A DNA stretch of 28,695 nt from Methanobacterium sp. (GTDB lineage Archaea > Methanobacteriota > Methanobacteria > Methanobacteriales > Methanobacteriaceae): positions 1 through 28,695 of the forward strand of contig JAHKLQ010000190.1 in NCBI GenBank assembly GCA_020854975.1. The letters are read 5' to 3'. A program made the translations under genes and the position numbers. The notes below the pieces were generated by a model. The model was not told the origin of the DNA, did not search any database, and saw only the letters and a list, made by a program, of their open reading frames with translations. Positions 18,986 through 28,633 of the stretch are shown here, piece by piece (positions within the stretch are counted from its first letter, which is position 1; each line of letters begins with the position of its first letter).

Positions 18986-19086
18986 TATTTTAGCCATTAA
19001 TATTTATTTTAACCGAATGGTTTTTGGATTCTAAAAACGTATTCATTATTTAAAATTGATTAATATTGTCGGAATAGCATGAACTA

Positions 19087-19096
19087 TTTATATAAA
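19087..19096 (+). promoter_or_regulatory. TATA box of the MsvR-like gene; leaderless transcript predicted
   Basis: TTTATATAAA is centred about 24 nt before the ATG at 19116. Initiation at the usual archaeal distance would fall on or beside the start codon. There is no Shine-Dalgarno sequence before the ATG, which agrees with a leaderless mRNA. Confidence 0.6.
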
Positions 19097-19115
19097 GCAA
19101 AACTAAACCATTGAC

Positions 19116-19928
19116 ATGCCCCAAAAAAAGGATTATGTTAATACTGTTCATATCTATGTAACTCCAGAAGGGCCAAAAATAATTGAATCTCCTATCAAAG
19201 CAGAGATATTATCCATGCTGGAGAAAGAAGAGTTATATTTTGATGAGCTCCTTACGAGATTAGATAAATCTAAACCCACTCTTTCCAGTCATTTGAAAGT
19301 TTTGGAAGATAAAGGTATTATTGGATCTAAAAGTGATCCTGCAGACAAGCGAAAAAAATTATTTTTCATCAAAGCCAAACAGCTGGTAGAGTTATCCTCA
19401 GATTTTGGAGTAGATATGGATGTGGGTGATTACCTTTACAATTCTATTTTCAAAGTTAATGATGCAACAGAGTTCAATGGATTACTATTTAGAGCAATAA
19501 AGATCTTTTTATTGGATAGTGGAATTGACATTAACCCCTTACTCTTCAATATGGGTGTTTTGATAGCTGAATCTTTTTATGAAAAGCATCCAGAACTTAG
19601 CCTATTAGACATTGAAGATTTCGTGGTATTTATAGGGGAATTATGGCGAAAGTGTAGTGATGGGGATGTTGAACTGGCAAATAAGGATCCTCTAACCATC
19701 AATATTTATGAAAATCTTGAATGTGAAGAGTTACCTAACTTAAAAAGACCAATGGGTGCAATGAGTTCGGGGGTTATAACTGCTGCTTTCTCCAAATATT
19801 TCCAGTCAGAAATTACCGTTGAAGAAATTAAATGTCGCGCCAAAGGGGATGAATATTGTAGTTTTGAAATTTTAAAGGTAGGAAAAAAGGTTGAAAAACC
19901 TCTACCTGGCGGAATTGAATTCATCTGA
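19116..19928 (+). CDS. MsvR-like redox regulator (ArsR-type winged helix plus V4R domain)
   Basis: A 270-residue regulator. Residues about 20-90 are an ArsR-like winged helix (ESPIKAEILSMLEKEELYFDELLTRL, TLSSHLKVLEDKGII). Residues about 110-256 form a V4R domain ending with SSGVITAAFSKYF and CRAKGDEYCSFEI. The layout matches MsvR, the methanogen regulator whose V4R cysteines control DNA binding by redox state. Four cysteines fall in the V4R part here (C180, C203, C240, C248), consistent with such a switch, although spacing differs from the versions I recall. No F420H2 oxidase operon is adjacent, unlike the Methanothermobacter msvR locus. It is divergent from the giant surface protein, a possible target along with itself. 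It may be a paralog rather than msvR proper. Confidence 0.8.
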   Translation: MPQKKDYVNTVHIYVTPEGPKIIESPIKAEILSMLEKEELYFDELLTRLDKSKPTLSSHLKVLEDKGIIGSKSDPADKRKKLFFIKAKQLVELSSDFGVDMDVGDYLYNSIFKVNDATEFNGLLFRAIKIFLLDSGIDINPLLFNMGVLIAESFYEKHPELSLLDIEDFVVFIGELWRKCSDGDVELANKDPLTINIYENLECEELPNLKRPMGAMSSGVITAAFSKYFQSEITVEEIKCRAKGDEYCSFEILKVGKKVEKPLPGGIEFI

Positions 19929-19980
19929 TTATACATCTATACTATATTTTATCATATTCCATGTGTTAAGTCTCATAACT

Positions 19981-20017
19981 ATCAGAACTAATCTGATACC
20001 TATAAATCAGAGTAGTT
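19981..20017. promoter_or_regulatory. Three-part inverted repeat with two alternative hairpins
   Basis: ATCAGA (19981-19986), TCTGAT (19992-19997) and ATCAGA (20006-20011) can pair in two exclusive ways. One is a 6-bp stem with a 5-nt loop. The other is a 12-bp stem (19986-19997 with 20006-20017, one mismatch, 8-nt loop). It sits 53 nt after the MsvR-like stop and upstream of the broken 107-codon gene. It may be a terminator, a switch, or a three-half-site operator. The rest of the 263-bp gap shows only AT-rich DNA. Confidence 0.45.
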
Positions 20018-20191
20018 AAGTAACTTTTTAAACCAAAGACCCATTGATTGAACCTGTGGCAACCATTAGTGAAACTCGCAAAAATTGAGGAAAATTGTTT
20101 ATGCAAAAAGTTCAATAATAAATTATAAAGACATAAAAAAACTAGTTTAAACAATTTTTGATGTGTAAAACAGTTATTTGGGGGGTAAAAA

Positions 20192-20516
20192 ATGTCAAAT
20201 ATCGTGTTTCATAGGGTTACTGGTAGTAAAAAGAAAGATATATCTCTGGATGTGAATGATAAATATGTGTCACTTCATAACAGAAGAGAAGGGGCCATGG
20301 TTGTAAATTTTAAAGGTCCAGAAGATAAAATAATGGAAATATATCATTTTTTTTGATAACTTAGAGGATATGGAAACTGTGCCTGTGGACATAGACAGTA
20401 CAGGTGCCGTAGAACATTATTTCCGGGGAATTTCACCCATTAACGATGATACTGATGAAGGATTCCCTATAAAGAAGTTCAGTGTTACTTTGCAGCTGAG
20501 AAGAGAATTTATTTAA
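20192..20516 (+). pseudogene. Small protein gene frameshifted at a T8 run
   Basis: The ORF starts at ATG 20192 after GGGGGGT and reads MSNIVFHRVTGSKKKDISLD onward, but hits TGA after 54 residues, right after a run of eight T (20346-20353). Reading with seven T joins DNLEDMETVPVDIDSTG and continues to TAA at 20514-20516, for a 107-residue protein ending SVTLQLRREFI. Both halves look coding, and the second contains no other start. The cause may be mutation, sequence error, or slippage at the homopolymer. The family is not recognised. The 3' end overlaps the convergent flavoprotein gene by 8 bp. Confidence 0.7.
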
Positions 20517-21084
20517 GTTGACTGGCGTGTTTCTCAAATATGGCTGGTATCTCTTCCGGAGATTCAAAGGCTGTGGTACTTTCCATTGCAGCCAATCTTT
20601 CCACGTGTTTTGCATCTTCTCTAGTTATAGTTAACTTTAAATCTTTACCATTAGGGAGTTTCGTGGTAACTATGCCCTCTCTGAAGTCTGTTGGCATGAT
20701 ATATAATGGTGTGTTTGTTTTCTGACCCATAATTGCTGCATTGGTTAATAGAGTGTCTGCAATGCGAAGAGAAATCTTGGCTACTGTGTTAGATGTTGCT
20801 GGAGCAACCAGAAGAAACTCATATCTCCCCAGTTGGATCTGTCCGGCTAAAAAAGGAGCATTTGAATTTATTTCAGTCCATGTTTTGTCAAATTTCGTTT
20901 CCAATGTGTTGGAAAGGTTGTAATATTTTAAAACCTGATCTCCTGCCTTAGAAATGAACACCCGTATGTCAAATTGTTTATGGTACTCATCTCTCATCTG
21001 TTGCATGATCTCCACGGTTTCCACCAGTTTTTCACCGCTTCCCGTAATCCCCCATGCAATTTTTCTTTTTTTATTCATGTTCAT
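20509..21084 (-). CDS. Flavoprotein of the HFCD family (archaeoflavoprotein AfpA / DmrB-like)
   Basis: A 191-residue FMN-binding protein of the flavin-decarboxylase fold. The N-terminus has IAWGITGSGE (12-18 glycine loop), and the core has APATSNTVAKISLRIADTLLTNAAIMG, with PATSNT at 95-100 contacting flavin in this family. Archaeal relatives include archaeoflavoprotein AfpA and the dihydromethanopterin reductase DmrB/DmrX group. The choice between them cannot be made from sequence alone. Start options are GTG 21093, ATG 21084 and ATG 21078. None has a Shine-Dalgarno sequence, and an AAATAAAT element about 22 nt upstream of 21084 suggests a leaderless mRNA. It converges on the frameshifted gene. 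Confidence 0.75.
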   Translation of the reverse strand: MNMNKKRKIAWGITGSGEKLVETVEIMQQMRDEYHKQFDIRVFISKAGDQVLKYYNLSNTLETKFDKTWTEINSNAPFLAGQIQLGRYEFLLVAPATSNTVAKISLRIADTLLTNAAIMGQKTNTPLYIMPTDFREGIVTTKLPNGKDLKLTITREDAKHVERLAAMESTTAFESPEEIPAIFEKHASQLK

Positions 21085-21275
21085 AAATTGCACTATATCT
21101 GTAATTTATTTTTCGATTTGATATGGGATATGGGGATATAGAATTATCTAATCCAACCATCTGAATCAATAAACATTATACTTAAACAGTATAGTGAATA
21201 AAAAATATTAGAATATAAGTTGAGTATTAAAATTAAAAACAAAAAGTCAAATTAATCATCCAACCTTACAACCAT

Positions 21276-21544
21276 ATGGTGGTGTTAAAATAGAGAAAAA
21301 TAGCGTTACAAACAATGAACCACACGAAAACTATAACGAAGAATCTGATAAAACAAATAAAACCCAAAAAACTGATAAAACTGAAAAAATAGAAACCTGC
21401 TACACTTGTGGTAAGAAATTTGATATGAATAAAAATGATGGTAGTCGTTACCGTTACGGGAAATTCCCCCTATGTGCAGGATGTGCTGAGTTTTATGGCT
21501 TTTATTTTAACGATCCTGGACAAAAAAAAATAGAAAAAGATTAA
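21276..21544 (+). pseudogene. Small zinc-ribbon ORF with disrupted or non-canonical start
   Basis: From about 21290 an open frame of 84 codons encodes a Lys/Thr/Glu/Asn-rich linker (QKTDKTEKIE) and a compact zinc ribbon with CYTCGKKF and CAGCAEFYGFYF, ending at TAA 21542-21544. There is no ATG, GTG or TTG in frame before the first CxxC. The sequence GGTGGTG stands 5 nt before an ATA codon at 21290. Alternatively, ATG 21276 (ATG GTG GTG TTA AAA) would join the frame if the A4 run had five A. It is therefore either frameshifted or uses an unusual start. The function is unknown; the ribbon suggests nucleic acid or protein binding. Confidence 0.5.
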
Positions 21545-21832
21545 TCACCCAAAAAAATAGTTATAATGAAAAATAAGATTAATGCTTAATTTTGTTCGCA
21601 AAAATTCTATTTTCCTTCTTTTGTTTCTAAATTTAGATTTTATAGCACTGTAGAAATCACTAAAAAATTGCAGATTCCAATCATTGCATGTGAATAAATG
21701 TTATAACAGTTTTTTCTGTGTTTTGATTCTTTGTTTCCAAAACTGTCACTTATACTTTGATTTTTATCAGGAAATACTATTTTTACCATATATATCAAAG
21801 TTTTTAACTTGTTCTTAAGTTAATACCTGCTT

Positions 21833-21955
21833 TTATTGGGTAATAATTAACCTGTATTTACTTTTTTGTCCTTTCTCTATCTGTATCATGCTACTTGCTT
21901 TTAATTCTTCAAATATGACTTTGCGTATTTATTTAACCACCCAAAAGTCTTGGAT
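21833..21955 (-). pseudogene. Possible remnant of a winged-helix regulator
   Basis: The minus-strand frame reads IRKVIFEELKASSMIQIEKG then QKSKYRLIITQ and stops. This resembles the recognition helix and wing of an archaeal winged-helix protein. Upstream in the same frame is DFWVVK after a TAA (21929-21931), and then another stop. No start codon or ribosome binding site is visible. In AT-rich DNA this may be chance. Within the 530-bp gap 21545-22074 I see only this and the palindrome at 22000-22026. Confidence 0.25.
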
Positions 21956-21999
21956 CTATACTACAAAAATGTTCTAATAAATATTAAAATAGTTTATTA

Positions 22000-22026
22000 T
22001 GTTCTTAAAATATTATTATAAGAACA
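22000..22026. promoter_or_regulatory. Inverted repeat upstream of the orphan HTH gene (candidate operator)
   Basis: Arms TGTTCTTA (22000-22007) and TAAGAACA (22019-22026) are perfect, with an 11-bp AT spacer. Related half sites TGTTCTAA (21970-21977) and TTGTTCTTAAG (21809-21819) occur nearby. It lies 49 bp before the start codon and overlaps the likely TATA region (ATTATTATAAG), as expected for autorepression. Confidence 0.5.
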
Positions 22027-22074
22027 AATTTGGAATTTTTCGAACATTAATTTAAAAATAATAGACGTGAGAAA

Positions 22075-23067
22075 ATGCCTAAAAGCAAATACAAACCTAT
22101 AATCTTAAAAATACTTGATGAAAGACCTGCCTCATTAAGAACATTAAAAGAGTTATGTGGCAAAAACAGTAATATACGGAAATCATTACATGGGCTTTTA
22201 AAAGAAGGGATTATTGAGATAAATGGCTATGATAATACATGCGAATCCTTCAAAGAATCATGTATGATGTTTAAAAAAGTTGATAGCAACTATAAAAACC
22301 CAATATACGTTAAAAGACTGTTAGATAATCCTATGGATGGAGATAATTATATTAAAATAAGGAAAATATTCAAAACACGTATAGAACAAATAAACAAGAT
22401 TTATATAGATGAATCAAGACAATTAGAGGAAATTGTTGAAAAAATGCCCCTTAAAGATGCTATAAATAATAGATACATCAGAAAAGATACTACTCATCAA
22501 ATAGTTACTTGGACTAAACAAGATAAACAGTGGTGGCTTGATATTAACGAGAAAATAAGAGGTGGTTCTTCTAATGATGAAATAAACCGTTCTTTTATTA
22601 ATAAAAACAATAAAAAGAATCATTTACAAAAAAAAGACACCTTGGAAGACGTGTTAAAAAAATATCCCAATGCAGGAATATGGTATTTTAAAAAACCATT
22701 CCGATCTGAAATAGTAATGATTGAAACTGAAAATTATAATAACAGCACAAACCTACGTTTCACAACACAAATTGATGTTAATGGCACAGAAAGTAAAAAA
22801 GATTTTGTTAAAAGATACTATCAAAACCATTTTAACGGATTACCTATTACTGATTGGGCAGAAGAGTTTCTTTTTAGGAATTTTGTTATAGGGTCTTTAA
22901 AATGCCAAAAAGAAGACAAAGAAGAGATTTTGTGGAATACTGCCCTAGATTTGACTGAAAATGGAACGACATTAATAAATCTCGTAGCTCAAATAATTTA
23001 TGCTGAATATGACTCAGAATACGAGAGACTGATTGAAAAAAGAGAGTTTAATACTATAAGATTGTAA
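22075..23067 (+). CDS. Orphan protein with N-terminal helix-turn-helix, unknown function
   Basis: I do not recognise this 330-residue protein. Residues about 5-52 look like a winged helix (KPIILKILDERPASLRTLKE, NIRKSLHGLLKEGIIEI). The middle (about 90-190) is highly charged and Lys/Asn-rich, with WTKQDKQWWLDI and possible coiled-coil stretches. Residues about 205-330 seem a second folded domain (GIWYFKKPFRSEIVMIE, YYQNHFNGLPITDWAEEF, TTLINLVAQIIYAEYDSEYE). Cysteines at about 28, 56 and 62 are not an obvious metal site. The start has only a weak GTGAG. Codon use is visibly more A/T-rich than in the metabolic genes, which fits acquisition or a fast-evolving lineage gene. It lies in a degraded, gene-poor region behind a palindrome. 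It could be a regulator or part of a lost mobile element. Confidence 0.6.
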   Translation: MPKSKYKPIILKILDERPASLRTLKELCGKNSNIRKSLHGLLKEGIIEINGYDNTCESFKESCMMFKKVDSNYKNPIYVKRLLDNPMDGDNYIKIRKIFKTRIEQINKIYIDESRQLEEIVEKMPLKDAINNRYIRKDTTHQIVTWTKQDKQWWLDINEKIRGGSSNDEINRSFINKNNKKNHLQKKDTLEDVLKKYPNAGIWYFKKPFRSEIVMIETENYNNSTNLRFTTQIDVNGTESKKDFVKRYYQNHFNGLPITDWAEEFLFRNFVIGSLKCQKEDKEEILWNTALDLTENGTTLINLVAQIIYAEYDSEYERLIEKREFNTIRL

Positions 23068-23097
23068 CTCAATTATAAGCTGATAAAATGATAAAAA

Positions 23098-23331
23098 CTA
23101 GGTTGCGTTACAGTGTCCGAGGGGAGTTAGGTATGTATATAATTTACCTTCTCTGGATGGATCTCTGTAACTCATTTTTGCAGCCAAATCCACGGCGTTC
23201 ATATTGATGTCTCCTGGTAAACTTTCTGTCCATTTAATATCAACATTTTCCAATGATGAATGAAATCTTACTAATTTTTGACCTAATTATTTCACAGGAA
23301 CCTATGGCATGTTACTCAATACACCCCTCAT
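23098..23331 (-). pseudogene. Decayed small gene with two in-frame stop codons
   Basis: From ATG 23331, preceded by GGGAG, one frame runs 77 codons to TAG 23098-23100. It reads MRGVLSNMP, stop, VPVK, stop, LGQKLVRFHSSLENVDIKW, TESLPGDINMNAVDLAAKMS, YRDPSREGKLYTYLTPLGHC and NAT. The TAG is codon 10 and the TAA is codon 15. After the second stop the frame is open for 62 codons with protein-like composition. No methanobacterial stop-codon readthrough is known to me that would cover a TAA. The family is not recognised. It lies between the orphan HTH gene and the phosphohexomutase gene. Confidence 0.5.
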
Positions 23332-23429
23332 GACTCCCTTAATAATATATTAATATGGGATTTTTATCGAGCCAATATAATCATATGAAAATGAAAATGA
23401 AAATAATAAATGTGAAAATAAAAATGGTT

Positions 23430-24779
<1,350 letters not shown>

Positions 24780-25242
24780 TAAGAGCACTTCCTTTAGTTA
24801 ACGGGTTCATATATTTCTAGTAATTCATAATTAGTTCCGGTAGAACATCAACTTCAATTTTATAAAGTTAAACTTACAAGTTAAACCTCTAATTAAATAT
24901 ACTACTCATCAAACTTTATAATCTTTGTTTTCATAAAACGGGAAAAACAGCTCGGATAGATTATCAAAGGTATTTCCGCAAAGTATTAAATATAAATCTG
25001 ATAAAATTTTCTTTAAATTTTTTACTGAAATGTGTAAAACATGGTTTCATTCTGTTGAATATAGGTTCCAATTCAATACTTATCTTCCTTCTGAGTAATT
25101 TTCAGTTGAAATTTATTAAGACATAATACACAAATCAAACCCTTTTTTAGGTTACTATTCCAGATATCCTTTTAAATCTATTATAACAAATGATAAATAT
25201 ATTATTAATTGTTAATTTCAATTAAGGATTACAGGAATTTAA
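24780..25242. other. Intergenic region between divergent genes
   Basis: This 463-bp AT-rich stretch separates the phosphohexomutase and glycosyltransferase genes. I see no ORF or RNA gene in it. A plus-strand ATAAATATATTATT near 25193-25206 is a plausible TATA box for the glycosyltransferase, about 40 nt before its ATG. Confidence 0.5.
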
Positions 25243-25920
<678 letters not shown>

Positions 25921-25922
25921 TC

Positions 25923-26927
25923 TTGAAACGATACTACGTCTTTTTGGTGAGTATAATACTCCTGATGCTTCTGGTAATCTGGATAGGTCCCCAAAAAATG
26001 TGGGATGTGATAAAAACTGCCAATCCCTGGTTAATACTCCTAGCAGTTTTCATACACCTGTTTGTGGTGTGGATACGCTCTTTGCGTTGGGGTTATATCA
26101 TTAATCAGCCCTGGGAATTTAAGAAGAATTTCATTGTCAAAACCATCGGACTTTTTGCAGGTAACGTCAGCCCCATGCGCAGTGCAGGAGAGGTTCTAAA
26201 TGCAGTTGCCGGTAAAAAAATCAACAAAATAACACTTTCAGAAGGTTTATCTGCAGGTTTAACTGAAAGATTCTTCGACGGACTTATAGGTGCAATTTTA
26301 TTAATAATATGTGCTTTTATACTTCCTAAAGTACAAGTAATAGCCATGTTAGGAGGTTTAATATCTATTGGATTGTTAATCTTGATTTATCTAATTAATT
26401 GGAGGGAAGATACAAGTTTATGGATTTACAATCGAATTCATTACCTTTTCCGCATTTTACCCATCTCTGAAGAGTTGGTGGAAAATTTTTACCATAAATT
26501 CACTGAAGGGCTGCGTAGCATGATTGAATACACGAAAACATTCAGCAGCTTCCAAAATCTCATTATTGTATTTTTTCTAACTCTTACCTCGTGGCTTCTG
26601 GAATGTATACGGTTATATGTTGTTTTTGTTGCATTCGATGTTCAGATTAATTTTGCTGCAATAATAATCATTTTCCTTCTGGCCAATATTATTGGCGTGG
26701 TTTCTGCCCTACCAGGAGGTATTGGTTCCATAGAATTATCTTTAACCGGTCTTTTCCTGCTTTTCGGAGTTTCGGGTGCAGTGGGTGGAAGTATTGCCAT
26801 GGTAGACCGTTTAGCATCTTTTTGGGTAGTAACCGCCCTGGGACTAGTGTTTTCTTCCTATTATGCACATGATATCCTGGATGAAATCAAAGGTTATACC
26901 TTGGGACTTAGAACTTCCCAGAAATAA
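25923..26927 (+). CDS. UPF0104 / LPG_synthase_TM family integral membrane protein
   Basis: The 334-residue protein has about seven or eight hydrophobic segments, the first at 4-22 and the second at about 35-53. Family marks include RSLRWGYII, the VSPMRSAGEVLNAVAG loop, GLTERFFDGLIG, and ALPGGIGSIELSLTGLF near the C-terminus. The family shares the membrane part of bacterial lysyl-phosphatidylglycerol synthase. In archaea it is often fused or adjacent to GT2 enzymes such as AglD. It may move or hold lipid-linked sugars; this is not established. The start is TTG 25923, with GGAGG 8 nt upstream. No ATG gives a better start without losing the first membrane segment. Confidence 0.85.
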   Translation: MKRYYVFLVSIILLMLLVIWIGPQKMWDVIKTANPWLILLAVFIHLFVVWIRSLRWGYIINQPWEFKKNFIVKTIGLFAGNVSPMRSAGEVLNAVAGKKINKITLSEGLSAGLTERFFDGLIGAILLIICAFILPKVQVIAMLGGLISIGLLILIYLINWREDTSLWIYNRIHYLFRILPISEELVENFYHKFTEGLRSMIEYTKTFSSFQNLIIVFFLTLTSWLLECIRLYVVFVAFDVQINFAAIIIIFLLANIIGVVSALPGGIGSIELSLTGLFLLFGVSGAVGGSIAMVDRLASFWVVTALGLVFSSYYAHDILDEIKGYTLGLRTSQK

Positions 26928-27646
26928 AGACATATTATTATTTTTAAACTGAATTGGATTGAAAACTCTCGGAACTTTAAATTTCAATGAAATTTTTCAT
27001 AACCTTCCGAAAAAAATAATATTTAATGTCCTATGTTGTTATTATGTCCTACTTTGTTACATCACTATATTTAGAGAAGTGTAATTGTTAACAATACCTA
27101 AAAATGATATTGAAAATAAAATAAAAGCATTTGATGAAATTGTGGGGAATAACTATTTTTTGTAAAGGTTTGTAAAGAGTCCACCTTTGGCACAATGGGC
27201 CAAATAGTAAAATAACGACAACAATGATCAAAAACTCTTTTTTTAGCAATTGTATCCTCTGAAATGTAAAAATAACTATCAAGTAACTTAAATCAGGATC
27301 ATTATAAACATTATCAACACAATCTGTTATTAATATATAATAATAGTTCTACGTAATCAAATAATTAATTTAACTATTATAAATTGCTTTTTAAGAGCAA
27401 TAATTTGTTTTATATTGAATTATAGCGTGAATTTGACTTGAATTATCATTTTATCAATTAAATTATTTATTTTTCTATTTAAAACTCAAATGATCAATTT
27501 TTTATAGTAATGAAATCATATTATTGTGTATTATAAAACAAATAATGATGGTTTTGATGTGAGTTTGTTGTTTTATTAGTACTAACATTAATTAATTCGC
27601 GTATTAAGCTCCTAAAAATTAGGTAATAACAAAATGAGGTGAAAAG
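26928..27646. other. 719-bp gene-poor AT-rich region
   Basis: No convincing gene is present. It holds a 16-bp near-direct repeat (ATGTCCTATGTTGTTA at 27026-27041 and ATGTCCTACTTTGTTA at 27044-27059), small inverted repeats at 27186-27204 (TTTGGC/GCCAAA) and 27383-27401 (ATTGCT/AGCAAT), and short peptide frames around 27090-27214. One pair of frames would join if the T6 run near 27155-27160 had seven T, giving a 43-residue product ending in STFGTMGQIVK. This is weak evidence for a decayed small gene. Confidence 0.4.
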
Positions 27647-28111
27647 ATGGGAGAATACAGTTTTTGGGTAAGTGGATTAAATGTAGTAGACCAAGCAAAC
27701 ATATCAAGACTTTCCCGTTTTGGGTGGGGTACTGAGGCTACATCAAAATTTTCACGTGATATTGGTGGATGGTTTCATTTAGCTATACCTACCCCAACAC
27801 AAATAGACAATGATGATCGTGTAGAATTACGATATGCTTTTATTTATGTAAAGGGAGAAGGTGGATACGGAAGTGAAGGAAAAGCAAGGATTTCGCAAGT
27901 TGATCTTTGGGATGGTCCCCTTTTTTTGGATTCATACAAAGAAGGACAATTAAAAAGGTCCTACGATAAACAGGGAAAAGAGTGGATTGAGATTAAACTT
28001 TCAGAAAAAGAAATTAACTTTGGATTGGTAATCTCTATGCTTACACATTTTCCAATGGCATTAGGTGTTAAAATGACATTTTATGGTGCTGGCGTAAGAC
28101 TTGACGAATGA
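27647..28111 (+). CDS. Uncharacterised 154-residue soluble protein
   Basis: No signal peptide or membrane segment is visible. The composition suggests a beta-rich fold: MGEYSFWVSGLNVV, SRFGWGTEATSKF, GGWFHLAIPTPTQI, an ISQVDLWDGPLF stretch and a C-terminal MALGVKMTFYGAGVRLDE. The FWVxG...GWGTE...WFHLAIPTPT pattern reminds me of DUF6623-type proteins of bacteria and archaea, but I hold this loosely. The start has a strong GAGGTG ribosome binding site 5 nt upstream. The gene is alone after a long gene-poor stretch and looks intact. Confidence 0.65.
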   Translation: MGEYSFWVSGLNVVDQANISRLSRFGWGTEATSKFSRDIGGWFHLAIPTPTQIDNDDRVELRYAFIYVKGEGGYGSEGKARISQVDLWDGPLFLDSYKEGQLKRSYDKQGKEWIEIKLSEKEINFGLVISMLTHFPMALGVKMTFYGAGVRLDE

Positions 28112-28243
28112 AAAACCTCCATATTCCCTGATTTCGTGAGATGGCACTTTAGTCGCATATTTCTTAAGATCCTATCCACGCCCTAATTATAAAACCCTTC
28201 TGGAAAAGAATATCTTATAAACTCCTCATGCCCCATCCCCACT

Positions 28244-28633
28244 TTATACCATTTCTAGAGAACTCGCATCTTTAAGTACTAACTCTAGACTACCATGATA
28301 TTCAGTCACACTTCCCACAACTTTTATACGCTGTTTATTAAAGTTTAGGATGTTTATACCAGTTTTTTGGATTTCAAATGCTGTGTTTTCAAATATAACC
28401 ACTTTGATCTTTCCTGTGCCATCCATTAACTCCAAAAAGTAGGTTTCTCCATTCTGGGATTGGTCAACACTCATCACCAAGCCCTCGACTGTAACTTCAT
28501 TATCCAGCATTCCTCGGTTAATATCCTTAATCTGAACATTTTGTGGAGTTACGTAATTTGCAGAGAACACCATACCCACTAATCCTAAAATAGCTGTGAA
28601 TAAAGCCAGTTTAAATATCTTTTTATCTTCCAA
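28244..28633 (-). CDS. Membrane-anchored OB-fold nucleic-acid-binding-type protein
   Basis: The 129-residue protein has an N-terminal hydrophobic segment (about 8-25, LALFTAILGLVGMVFSA) acting as an uncleaved anchor or signal peptide. An OB-fold follows (VTVEGLVMSVDQSQNGETYF, LMDGTGKIKVVIFE, RIKVVGSVTEYHGSLELVL). This is the tRNA_anti-type OB pattern, found in small exported proteins of methanogens of unknown function. TTG 28633 is preferred because GGTGG lies 5 nt upstream. GTG 28642 is in frame but has no such site. The exported location makes nucleic acid binding in the cytoplasm doubtful. The remaining 62 bp to the window end carry no gene. Confidence 0.7.
   Translation of the reverse strand: MEDKKIFKLALFTAILGLVGMVFSANYVTPQNVQIKDINRGMLDNEVTVEGLVMSVDQSQNGETYFLELMDGTGKIKVVIFENTAFEIQKTGINILNFNKQRIKVVGSVTEYHGSLELVLKDASSLEMV

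Noticed and set aside
27160..27214. C-terminal coding fragment STFGTMGQIVK as a real gene
   Set aside because: No start or ribosome binding site is visible, and joining to the upstream frame requires assuming an indel. It is kept only as a weak remnant in the gene-poor region.
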